From NCBI GenBank assembly GCA_021234155.1, contig JAJEKV010000005.1, positions 17,222,089-17,286,088 of the forward strand: DNA of 64,000 bases. The letters run 5' to 3'. Below the pieces are notes generated by a model. It did not search any database and had not been told where the DNA came from. It saw only the letters and a program-made list of their open reading frames with translations. The position numbers and the translations under genes are program-made. The stretch comes from Isoetes taiwanensis (lineage: Eukaryota > Streptophyta > Lycopodiopsida > Isoetales > Isoetaceae). Every line of letters begins with the position of its first letter. Positions within the stretch are counted from its first letter, which is position 1. This document shows, piece by piece, positions 21,147 through 30,902 of the stretch.

Positions 21147-21223
21147 AGGGTGTTTGTCTTCTTCTTCTTGCTGCCGCTGGTAGAAGCATCCCCTCCGGCG
21201 CCTCTCTTCTTAGACGGAGTCAT
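21147..21223 (-). pseudogene. First exon of the element's FCP1-like gene
   Basis: The ATG is at 21223-21221. The exon encodes MTPSKKRGAGGDASTSGSKK and KKTNTL, a basic serine-rich start that resembles a nuclear localisation signal. It ends at donor CCCT|gtgagc. The next acceptor is at 21086. Start choice rests on the clean exon and on the absence of similar coding sequence upstream. Confidence 0.5.
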
Positions 21224-22079
21224 GTCTATATGCCCTCTCATCCTCTTCGCACCCCTCTGTACATAAAGTTTCCTCCGCGGGTTTTGAGTTTTAGGACTGC
21301 ATGTAAAAAAGATCGGGCGTGTTCTTTAGTTTGAACTTAAGGACATGCAATCATTTATGAAAAGAAGCCCGGGCTAATACAGTACGCCGGGCTTTTAGCC
21401 CGCCTAAACACTATTTTAAATTTAATCACATCAAGGGACTTTTGTGGAGCCGGAGCGTAGTTTATCTTCATCAATTGGGGACCTTTGGAGGGGAGCATTT
21501 GACCAGCGACTTACCGAATGGCGAGCGGTAGCCGCTAACAACGCTTTGCATATGTGTTTTTCCCCGCGCGTCCTATTGCAAGCGATTGATTTGATCGATG
21601 AGCACGAGCTGCAGGAAGCGGAGAGGAGCTGCATTACCTGAACTCTACACTGCGGGCTTCATGGAAAGGGATGTGAGAATCGAAAGTGGATACAAGTATT
21701 AGATGTAATACACCTTTGAAGAGACCGGCCGAAGAAGCAAAGACTCGGGTGAGGCCGCGGATCCGATAAAGCGGCCTGAGGAATTACCGTGAAGAGGTGA
21801 GTTTCAGATATGCCTATGTTATTTCGCTTGTAGAACATGCGTATGTGTTTAAATAATGGAACTGCTTTGATAAGCTCGGTGATTCGGTGTTTCCTTGTCC
21901 AGCATTTTCAGCCGAGGAGATGATTTACTCTAGGTTGAGAGATGCTCGGCAAGGAAACATTGGATCGAGGGTAAACGAATTCCGTTTTAGGTGTGTTTTT
22001 CATGGACTGTTTACTTGGAATGTTGTACATAGATCAGGCTAGGACTAAGGCCGGGGAGATGCGGTTCAAATGCATCCTC
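21224..22079. other. Upstream region of the FCP1-like gene, no ORF supported
   Basis: Probable promoter side. A GC hairpin (CCCGGGC... GCCGGGCTTTTAGCCCGCC) lies at about 21368-21402. No protein-like reading was accepted on either strand. Confidence 0.35.
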
Positions 22080-23250
22080 TTGTAGTTAGTCGGGAGGGGC
22101 CTCCCCGTCCGAACCACTCCTCTTCGCAATATTCGAGGAAGATGGTTCGAAGGAGAGTGGCTCGAACATTGTGCTAGAGGCACTTGGGACTAAAAACAGG
22201 GGAGAATAGAAAGTCGCAAGACTTGTAGAGAATGCAAGCATTGGCTTCCTCTGCGTGGTTTCCACGGGTTAGTTGTATAGGCCTCCACCCAGTCCGAGCC
22301 CCTTAATATTATTCCCCGAAGATGGTTCAAGGAGAGGACTCGACTGGGTCGAGCCCACTGCTACTGCATTACCGTGAGAATGGCTGGCTAAAGAGTTCTC
22401 GACTTCTGCGAGTCGATGTTTGGCTTTCTCGTCTACATTCTCATTTCATAAGTCGAGGAATGCCTTGGCCATCGGAACTCCGGTTAGTACACATGGAGTG
22501 CGGTTGGGTAAGGCATTCCGATTTCGCTGCCAAGAATGCATCAAAGAAGCTCGGCTGGTTTCCGTGGTTGGTGTAGGGCCTCCACCCAATCGAGCCCATC
22601 CCCTTCTAAATATTCTAATGCAAGAAGGTTCAAGGAGACGTCTTTGATTGGGTAGGAGGCCATCGCTAATCACATAATGAGAATTAAGTTGCAGAGTGGC
22701 CCCAGCATACCAAAACACCCCCTTCGCAATGTCCGAGGAAGATAGAAGGAGAGTTTAAGACCGGCCAGGCCAGCCAGCCTAGAGTGCACTAGAGCTCATA
22801 CCGACTCACGAAATGAAAGCAATTGTTATCGCCGAGGTTCTCCACCTTCAATCGTGAGCCCATCCCTTCGCACATTCAATGGCGATGGTTCGGCGACGGT
22901 CTTCTTTGATTGGGTAGAGGCCACCGCCACCACAATGTGAGAATTGGGTTGTTATTGGCCCTCGCAGACACCAAACCACTTCCTCTCGCGAATGTCCGAG
23001 GAAGATAGAAGGAGTGGTTGGAGATCGGCTCCGGCAGCCAGCTCTAGAGTGCACTAGAGCTCTGCGCTTCTCGACTAATGGTCGAAAGCGCCGACTAGCT
23101 GGTTGTCGCTGAGGCCCTCCACGGAGCCACCCTCTTCGCTAACATTCATGAGCATGGTTCAAGGAGGCTCAGACCGGGTGGAGGCACTCCGCGACCGCAC
23201 AAAGGCCATTGGCAGTGTATCGGCATTCGACTCACGAGTCGAGAAGGCTG
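22080..23250. repeat. Array of about five ~250-bp repeats with internal inverted repeats
   Basis: Units start near 22090, 22268, 22568, 22845 and 23112. Each shows GGCCTCCACCCAATCGAGCC, then TTCGCAATATTC, then GATGGTTCAAGGAG, then the inverted GATTGGGTGGAGGCC. Two units also share GTCCGAGGAAGATAGAAGGA followed by a hairpin with arms AGCTCTAG and CTAGAGCT around AGTGCA. CG-rich TCGACT...AGTCGA palindromes are interspersed (22395, 23070, 23230). Confidence 0.8.
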
Positions 23251-24407
23251 CAACAGGGTTCTAAAAGAATGTGAAGACATTGGGTAGTCAGTGCAATCCC
23301 GAATCGCGAAGTCGAATTTCAACTCGCCAATGCACCGTAGTGTACACTCCCTCTTCTCGCCGAAGTCGAAGGAAGTTCTCGAGAAGAAGGCCCGCATTCT
23401 CTGACGGACTGTTGGCGTTGAAAGTATTCTCAACCGCCACTCCCTCCCTCGCATGTCTCCCGCAGCGGATTTGCCGTGAGTTAGAAATGGAGATTCTCGT
23501 GAAGCAATTCCTATTCTCAATTTTGCCGGGAGAAAGACATTCCTAGTTATTTTCTCTGTAATGCTCGCAATATCTTACTTCCTAACACGGGTCTCGATGA
23601 TTTCTATCTCGGTTGCTTGCTACTACTCTAACCACTATTCTCACTTGTGCTGTACAATGTATTCAATTCAACCACAAGCAAGAAAAAGATAACAAAAACG
23701 TAAAACAATACAAAGATTAATGAGATTAATGAGAAAACCTATGAGAACAGTGGAGAACAATGCAGAGAGAATGCTGGAGAACAAAGATTTAAAATGAGAT
23801 TAAAAAAGGGTATGATATTAAAAAACATACCGGAAGATTTTCGCGGATGAGGAGGAGGCTTCCGAAGTTCGGCTCCATGTGGGTATAGTCGCTGACAAAG
23901 CGTGAATAAGGATTTGTTCGGGCCGTAAATTGTATCGGGGATTAATAAGAGCCTCTAACAACGTAATATAAGAAAAATGCACTCAAGGACTTATGTAAAA
24001 CTAAAAGCAAAGACTAAAAGGGCCTCACTTTCTTCTCAGCGCGGTGCGCCCGCTCGAACAATGAATCAAGGATGAGAACGGGCTACCGAAGCCGCCCCGA
24101 TCCCGTCAAAAGCGGGGCCATAAGATGGCGCTCGAATCGCCGGCTCGGGATCGATCGCCGGACGCAGTAAAGCCGCGCCTAAGGAAACGCGGGGGAGGAA
24201 GAGTGATCGAGAAAACGTGGGAGGAAGAATGGGTGAGGGGAGAGGAAGAGGGTGCAACGATCGGGCCGCACCCTCGAACCGTGAAAAGTGCAATAATAAA
24301 ACCATTGTCACGTGTGGGCCATGCCCTCCATGGCGTGGCGGTGGATTGCCCGGCGTGGCCACGGTTTCAGCCAAGAAAGCCACGCGGGCCATGACAAAAA
24401 TATGAAA
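23251..24407. other. CpG-rich interior of the 12.2-kb element, no gene accepted
   Basis: The GC-rich stretch 24030-24390 has many CG dinucleotides and could be a promoter for either internal gene. ORFs here are low-complexity (arginine/proline) and match nothing. Confidence 0.35.
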
Positions 24408-24660
24408 TGGTAGGTTATATGTTTTATATATGTTATCTTATGTATTTAATAAGGTTTCAATGGTTGTATTTAATATGGTTTCAATGGTTACAATGTTTAC
24501 ATATGGTTTAGAATGAGTGTGGTTGTATGCTTTAATATGGTTATATGATTTTAGTTAATATGGTTGTATGATTTTAGTTAATATGGTTGTATGATTTAAT
24601 ATGATTATATTTAATATGTTTGTACGGTTTTTATATGGTTCATATGGTCATATTTGTGGT
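24408..24660. repeat. AT-rich minisatellite
   Basis: Degenerate tandem copies of a ~23-bp unit, TTAATATGGTTGTATGATTT, are best preserved at 24540-24610. No gene. Confidence 0.8.
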
Positions 24661-25097
24661 GTTTGGGGCTATATGGTTTTAATGTGAGCTTTTTCATTGG
24701 GGAGCATGTGAGATGAGTAAAATGGAGCGGGGAATTCCAAAAGGAGGCCATTGCCCCTAGGCTCCAATGGAGGAAGATGGGTTGCTTTTTGTTGCACCCT
24801 TGCAACCCGTGACTAAGTATTTGCAGAGGGCATAATAAGCTGCAGTTGATCCATTTGATAGTGTGAATGATGAGAGGCTGGGAGATGAACATCTTGGAGT
24901 TGGCATTGTGGAAGCTTCTTATCGAAGTTGATACTATCATGTCCCGTGGAAGCTCTAGTGATTGCATTGTGTGCTCGTGGTCTGCTGGAGTCCCAAGCTC
25001 GCTTGAGATGGCCAATTAGATTTATTACACACACAAGAATGGTGATACTCTAGAATGCCCTAATGAACTACACACTCCAAGGCCCACCCAAGGCCAT

Positions 25098-27619
25098 GTG
25101 GAAGATTTGGTGGTCGATGAGCATCCTTTGATCACAAGGAAGAGACGCTATGTCTTTCATAAAAGGCAGCCAAAGGTGCCCAAGAGGCCTAGAAGTGACA
25201 AATATTTAGAAAGGATGGAAAGTATGGCACCAACCAAAAAGAAAAACCTGGAGGCAATTAGGGGACAAAGAGTGTTGCAACCTAGATTGCACAAATTGCA
25301 TTACAATGTGGATGACCTCGTGCGAGATAAGGTCCCAATACATTGGACAGCTTCAAAAGATAGGATTAATTTCATTTACTCCTTGTGTAGGAATTCCGGC
25401 TATGATGAAAACACGGGATCTGACTGCTATATCAATTGAGGGGAATGAAGGTATGTATGAGAGCATTGAGATGGATTCTTGGGGTGAGCAAGTCTTCATT
25501 TTACGAATCTTTGAGCAGGGTTAGAAAGGGCACACTTTGTTCCAACATGGTAATGCACTCACTTTGAAACCTAGGAGCAAATACTCTAAAGGCCATTGCG
25601 GTCTTGAGAGCTTTGTGAGATACATGTCTCAATCTATGCCCCACAAGTCGAAGGTGAACGAAAGCACCTGTGTCTTGAGTGGTGCAAGAGTGTTGCCACA
25701 ACACTATATCCAAAAGGAGTGCCTTAAGGAGGTCAACTCCATCCTAGAAACTACTGGAGGTAGGCCTCTTTCTCAATCACATTTCAGCAAGTTATGGAGC
25801 ACTCACTTCTCGGACGTGAGTGTCCTACAACACATGCCATTCTCAAAGTGCAACACTTGCATTCAACTCAAGGATACACTTGCATCAACTGCAATAGAGA
25901 AAGAAAGAATGGCAATTAGGGAGCAATTTGCAGATCACCAAAGGGACCAAATATCATGTAGACAGTTGTATTGGCAGTGGAGAACATTTTCTGAGATGCA
26001 GCCGGACAAATTCTTGTGTATAATTCATGATAAGATGGACCAACACAAGACTTTCTTGCCAAAGCTTGATCCTTTACCCAAGCGTTGTCAAAACGCTTTT
26101 CAGATGAAAGTAAGTCTGGCGGGTGTATTAACACATGGTCATGGTACTGGAACATATGGTCATTTTGTGCTTGATCTATGGAGAGATGATCCAAACTTCC
26201 ATGTGAGCTCTATTTTCAAGTGCCTGAGAACACTAGAGAAAGGATCGATAGAAGGGAGGAGGTATTCCCCTTCAGCACCCATTTTTGAGGCTTTGATGGA
26301 TGATCAACCGCTTTGTTACCAAAGGCGATAAAAAGCTCACATCCAAGGGGTCTAGTGAATCAAGGAGGACTTGGGATGATTTCCCTTACTTGAGAAATCA
26401 CTTGCACGAGGAGCTATGTGTTGTTGGACAACTGTTGGAAAGAAAACAAGAATAGATGGATGTTTGGGGCAATGTCATACTTGGACGCCAGTGGGAGTAT
26501 TCAAAGTTGTGAAAGTGGGATTCATGATGGTTGGGCATACGATGATGATATAGATGGATTCTTTGGAACTTTCTCCACCAAGCTCAAGAGAGAAACGTGA
26601 CCACTCTCCCCGAACTAATGGATGTGTTTGAGAGCTGCATTGACCCCAACCCAATGGCTTTCTTGATGGATGAGGTTGCGATTGGAAATCATTTGTAGAA
26701 GGATACTTGCTAGATGGCAAGGACCCGGTTGACAGGACACACAAAGCCACTTCAATTCAAGTTTTGGGTTAGGGATGGAATACCAATCATGCAATATAAG
26801 TGGAGACGGTGACAAGTTGTGGATGCCCTGTACAAGGTATCGAGTTGTGGCAAAGGGGTGTCTTTGGTGAAGTTCTCATTCCTAAAGGGCAGCCAAAACC
26901 ACTACCTCCCTTCAAGGCAGTCAAAGACTCTAGCCAACTGGTGAAGGGCATCAAGGATTACATAACTTTGGGATGATGTTAGAAATGGAAAGCACACCTC
27001 CACTCTTAAGAAAAATCAAATGGACTCCTAATCAAGTAATGGGAGAAAGTTGTGACATGCTTAGAAACCGAAACACCATGTGGGAGGGAGCTAAGAGCGG
27101 GTTCTTGCCGAGTCAAGATGGGAGGGTTCTCAAGGTGCAAGCACGTCTAAGAATGCTCACTTGGGTCCCAACAAGGGTTCCAAGTGGTTTGTGGGAAGTA
27201 AGGCCTCAAAGCAGTGGTGGTTTGATCTTCCCGAAAGTGGGATCCCTTTGAGGACATCAAGGAAGGATACTTTGTGCTAGTAAGGCGATGATGAGGACTC
27301 CGTCCAATATGGTTAGGGGGTGGCACTCTCGATGTGACCACCACTATGCCCCGATGGAGAGGAGTCGCGGCCCCGATTCCAAATTCAATATTGGGAGCCC
27401 ATTGGGAGGCACAAGAAGGGCAACTTGAAGGAGCAATACACCGACTCTTTGGGAGAAGAAGTGGAGGGCAATTATGCCGACCCTCAAAGGGAGGGAATTG
27501 GTGGAGTGTGTGGTATGGTCATATCCAAGTTCTCACATTGCAAAAGACAACACACACAAGATCCCAAGAAAGGAGATGGACAAGGCCATGAGCAACCTCC
27601 ATGCTATATCATTGTATGA
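25098..27619 (+). pseudogene. DDE-type transposase of the 12.2-kb element (DUF7869-like family)
   Basis: The coding path begins around 25098 (RKRRYVFHKRQPKVPKRPRS, then LHYNVDDLVRDKVP). After stops near 25439 and 25523 the frame 25537-26331 reads HGNALTLKPRSKYSKGHC, SMPHKSKVNEST, PLSQSHFSKLWSTHFSDV, FSKCNTC, then LCIIHDKMDQHKTFLPK (first acidic residue, D of IIHDKMDQ) and GVLTHGHGTGTYGHFVLDLW. At 26418-26600 come LLDNCWKENKNRWMFGAMSY (second D) and, with one base missing, the G-H-T-(H)-DDDID block, then FFGTFSTKL. This DxMDQ / DN..xENKN / VGHTHDDID..F pattern is what I associate with DUF7869-type proteins. Five or more breaks make it inactive. It runs towards, and ends close to, the right inverted repeat. 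Confidence 0.7.
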
Positions 27620-27800
27620 GGGTGCATAATATTGAGAAGTTTGAAAACTTTCTCAACTAGTGGTTTGTAAAATTTATGAGGAAAACAAGTAACCCAATTC
27701 TATGTGTGTCATGTGTAATTCTATTCAAGCAATCAATTCAGAAATTTCTTTTATGGTGTGTGAGTCCCATTTTCAGTCCGAGTCCCAAAATTCAAGATTT

Positions 27801-27825
27801 GTCCCACTTTAATTAAATACGACTT
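27801..27825 (-). repeat. Right 25-bp terminal inverted repeat
   Basis: Exact reverse complement of 15616-15640, ending ...ATACGACTT. It is followed by GAAG, as also found directly left of 15616. Confidence 0.75.
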
Positions 27826-27959
27826 GAAGGTTATAGTTTCAATAACACCGCAGGCATGAGCTATGGAGAACAAACCTCAACTAGAAGCTCTCGACACTCT
27901 ACTCTTTGCAAGACATCTAATAATGACAACCAATAGGTTCCAGCACATCACAAAAGCAC

Positions 27960-28056
27960 CTCTGCTGCATCATCCAAAAATTTCCAAATTTCCTCTGTTC
28001 CATCTGCAGATTCTAACTGGTTCACAATATTCTTTACCCCTAATGTGCTCCTTGAC
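27960..28056 (-). CDS. P-class PPR protein, upstream exon
   Basis: The exon begins at 28056 after acceptor tttatcag and ends at 27960 before GTGCTT. It encodes SRSTLGVKNIVNQLESADGT and EEIWKFLDDAAE. The next codons of the gene are at 15554 (VFYWKRK), in phase, so the two exons join cleanly once the 12.4-kb intron is removed. The wording N.L......E.IW...D.A resembles the region before the first PPR motifs of P-class proteins. A possible earlier exon lies at 28404-28204 (WHAGFANPYDFRKTG), perhaps including a transit peptide. Confidence 0.55.
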
Positions 28057-28203
28057 CTGATAAAACTATTCTTTAAACTGGGTTACGAAGCTTATTATCG
28101 GAAGAGGGTGTTGCACAATAATCTCTCGTTTCTGGTTAGGAAAACAGAAAAAAGTTAACAAGGCTTCAAAAACTGCATCAAATAGACCTGAATAAGTTCG
28201 CTC

Positions 28204-28404
28204 CTATTGCAAACACGATGTCGGATTGAATACATAGCATAAAGCACTATGACTCAAAGAACTAGATATTTGGCATGACTCTGTAGCCATCGAAACCCCT
28301 GTTTTTCGAAAATCATATGGATTAGCAAAACCGGCATGCCAAATAGGGCTTTTCACATAATCTCTACTCTGATCTGAAATAAATTTGGTTGCCCAGCATG
28401 TCAA
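28204..28404 (-). CDS. Possible 5' exon of the PPR gene
   Basis: Open minus frame reading ATKFISDQSRDYVKSPIWHA, GFANPYDFRKTGVSMATESC. It looks like protein, is serine-rich and lies on the same strand just upstream of the PPR exon. No motif recognised; splice sites not fixed. Confidence 0.3.
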   Translation of the reverse strand: MTCWATKFISDQSRDYVKSPIWHAGFANPYDFRKTGVSMATESCQISSSLSHSALCYVFNPTSCLQ

Positions 28405-28714
28405 ATCCGATTACAAAAGATGCAATGGTTGGAATGTACAAAACAAAATCTTTTGGTATTCAACAATGGATCTTTACTTTATTCGGCTAGATGCCGTTTC
28501 TTTGCAAGCGGTTGCCTTATTCCTCACAAATGGTCGATAAGTTTAGGGCTTTTGCCCTTTGGAAAAAGGAACAAGCTTGCTTGCCAAGTTAAAATAAAAT
28601 GATTTTTTTGCTCTCTTCCACCTTCCACAGCTGTAATCCGGCACAAATTTGATCGGTCTCTTGAGGTGCTCCTCTTCTTAATCGATTAAGGCGCTGCTGT
28701 GCGATGGTTCTAAG

Positions 28715-29013
28715 TACTCCCTATTTGGGTTGGGCTCCCATGGAAACCCTTCCTATTTTCCATGGAAACCCTTCCAATTTTCCATGGAAAATAGGAAAAA
28801 CCCTTCCGGCTTTCATTAAAACCAGGAAGGGTTTCCATTTCCAAAACCTGGAAAATAGGAAGGGTTTCCATGGAAAATAGGAAGGGCTTCCATGGAAACC
28901 CTTCATGGAAACCCTTCCTGGTTTTAATGGAAAATTGGAAGGGTTTCCAATTTGAAAATCGGAAGGGTTTCCGTGGAAAACAAGAAGGGTTTCCACGGAA
29001 TTTTTTTTTTTTT
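28715..29013 (+). repeat. Foldback array 2 of GGAAACCCTTCC units
   Basis: It starts CTATTTGGGTTGGGCTCC, then about 22-bp units ATGGAAACCCTTCCAATTTT forward and GGAAGGGTTTCC in reverse, ending GGTTTCCACGGAATTTTT. The ends match array 1 (TTTGGGTTGG... and GGTTTCCA...AAAA or TTTT), but the core is CCCTTCC here versus CCTCCCC in array 1. All units within the array share the local version. Confidence 0.85.
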
Positions 29014-30759
29014 AAAAACACACACGTGAGCCTTTATGGCTCACACTTTTTTCATTTACCTGACCGACATTAAGGTGCACGTCCATCGAGTGAAGGTGGG
29101 GTTATTTCATTGTGCATATATCAAGCTAGGATTGTACATTGAATTGTTTTCTAAGGTTACAAAATAAGTAAACCTTTAACAAAATTGCCCCTTAACAAAT
29201 CCCAGCCCGATTTCTTGCCAAATAAGCCCAATATTGTTTGTTAATCTATGGGGCTTTGGAGTAAGATGGGAGGGAGCATAGATCCGACCATGATTAGCGA
29301 TTTTGATGTCTAATCTTGGGCCTTTAGAGGGTACATTAGTTCGGGTGCTGGCGGTCTTTGCAGCGGTGGAAAGCCTATGATTACGGGAGAAATCGTGGGC
29401 AATCCATGGGGCTTTCGGATCAAAAATGTTGGGATCAGCCATAAGATCATTCTAGCAAAGTTAATTGAAAAATAGAGAGCATTTGGGTGTCCAATTCGAA
29501 GGGACAAGTCTCATTCTGAGTTCTTGACTATGGCAGGACTGCTTTTTGCAAAAATGGAAACTAAAATGAGCAAATCAGATGGGGCTTTTTGCAGATTCAG
29601 GTTCGGAAGGGTCTCTTGAGCCAATGATGAAAGTTAATTAGAATTTGGCCTTGAAATCGAATGGATTTGGAAGAAAAAGAAGATCGGGCTCCTTATTTGG
29701 GGCGTAAATCCGGGCTGATCTAATTGGAGCACTAATTGGCCAAATGGATGGGGCTTTTGCACATCTAGATTAGGAAGGCAATTTCGAGCTAGTGGGGTGA
29801 AGGAATTAGATTTTGGCCCCATCGGGTCTGTAATTAGGGGCAAACTGTGATTGAACAATTGAAACCCAAAAGGTGGTGATCTCATGAAGATTGTGTGTCG
29901 CTATGTCAAATCCAGCACGTAAATCATTTCATGCGATTCGAACTCCTTTGTTGAAGCATTTCGATGGATTCTTTAGGCGGATTCTTTTGATGCCACATAT
30001 CCAAGAAATGTAACTATGGCATGATTCATACCGTTGTTCCAAAATGGCGTAGTTCCCCAAATCCACAACCCGCCGCTTTCTGCGAAAAACCGAGAAACAA
30101 AGCAGATTTGGTGAAAAACCTCCTGGAAGCCATTTTTCTTGATAAAGAAGAAAGATCTCCGGAAAGAATGTGCGCTTAAGAGATGCAAAGTAGAATCTAA
30201 GGTTTTCTTTGGAAGAAGGAGAAGAAGAGAGGCTGTTTTAATTTGAAGAACCAAGAACAGAGCTTGCTTTTGAAACAGAAGAAACGCCGATTGCAGACAA
30301 GAATCCATCATTTTCGTTTCCTTTTCGCCCAAACCGCACCAAATCCGCCATAGCCGAAGCACCAAATCCGCCATAGCTGAAGCTTCGCAGTGAGGTAACA
30401 AGACAAAGCGCGGGCATGATCAAAGCGCGGGCATGATCAGGGCAGAATTTTCGTGATTAATCTGGTTTTCCATCCTTTTCTGAAAAAAAAAAGCTCTTCA
30501 ATAACAGCGGTAAAACATTAATTCGAAGCATTAATTACCGATGGCTATCTTGAAAACCCAAAAAAAAAAATAATTATTGTGGAAACCCTTCCGGATTTTA
30601 GGGAAATTTGGTGGGGGGAGATAGTGTGAGCGGCTGCCGTGGGCTAAGAAAGCAATGTGGAAAAAAATAGAAAAGTTCTACGAAAAAGGGAATAAATCTG
30701 ACCGTCCACATTAATTTTGGCTATTTATGACTTGCCGTTATCGTAGATCAAAGAAAATC
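29014..30759. other. Flank of the PPR gene with weak internal repeats, no gene accepted
   Basis: Two diverged copies of a ~170-bp segment (GATGGGGCTTTTTGCAGATT at about 29578; GATGGGGCTTTTGCACATCT at about 29747) are visible. Minus-strand ORFs at 29442-29176, 29885-29634 and 30401-29973 look low-complexity, and I do not accept them. A 17-bp tandem duplication (CAAAGCGCGGGCATGAT twice) lies at 30404-30437. Confidence 0.45.
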
Positions 30760-30902
30760 TTTTTTTTATAAAATTTTATAGAAACCTCCCAAAGTTAGCA
30801 CAAGTGGAAACCTCCCCAGGCTTCAAAGGAAAGCTGGGGAGGTTTCCATAGAAGAAAATGGGGGAGGTTTCCAGTCTTTGGGAGTCTAACCCAAATCGGG
30901 CG
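30760..30902 (-). repeat. Foldback array 3 of GGAAACCTCCCC units (short)
   Basis: On the minus strand it starts CGCCCGATTTGGGTTAGACT (30902-30883), then GGAAACCTCCCC units and their inverse, and ends GGTTTCTATAAAATTTTAT. These are the same two ends and order as array 1, in opposite orientation. Confidence 0.85.

Larger units (their letters stand above)
15616..27825. mobile_element. 12.2-kb terminal-inverted-repeat element with transposase and FCP1-like gene
   Basis: A 25-bp sequence beginning AAGTCGTATTTAATTAAAGT at 15616 is repeated perfectly in inverted orientation ending at 27825. GAAG lies directly outside both ends (15612-15615 and 27826-27829), a possible 4-bp target duplication. Inside, a decayed DDE-type transposase (plus, 25.1-27.6 kb) ends about 200 bp from the right terminus. 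A decayed multi-exon gene with an FCP1-like domain (minus, 21.2-16.0 kb) ends about 360 bp from the left terminus. Between them lie CpG-rich tandem and palindromic repeats. Both flanks continue the same PPR gene in phase, which independently supports an insertion. 4-bp duplications are known for the Sola superfamily; assignment to it is only a suggestion. Confidence 0.65.
15555..27959 (-). other. 12.4-kb intron of the PPR gene, filled by a transposon
   Basis: The donor is GCAGAG|gtgctt with the last exon base at 27960. The acceptor is ttcag|GTTTTT with the first exon base at 15554. Both flanking exons are phase 0 at this junction. Apart from about 60 bp at the left and 130 bp at the right, the intron is the terminal-inverted-repeat element 15616-27825. 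Confidence 0.6.

Noticed and set aside
24066-24405. GC-rich ORFs on both strands
   Set aside because: Arginine, glycine and proline-rich low-complexity reading in a CpG-rich stretch; no family and no splice context.
28710-29073. ORFs rich in GFHGNPS and METLP
   Set aside because: Same reason: translated foldback repeats.
29973-30401. 142-codon minus-strand ORF
   Set aside because: Contains repeated CCATAGC(C/T)GAAGC segments and low-complexity runs; no recognisable motif.
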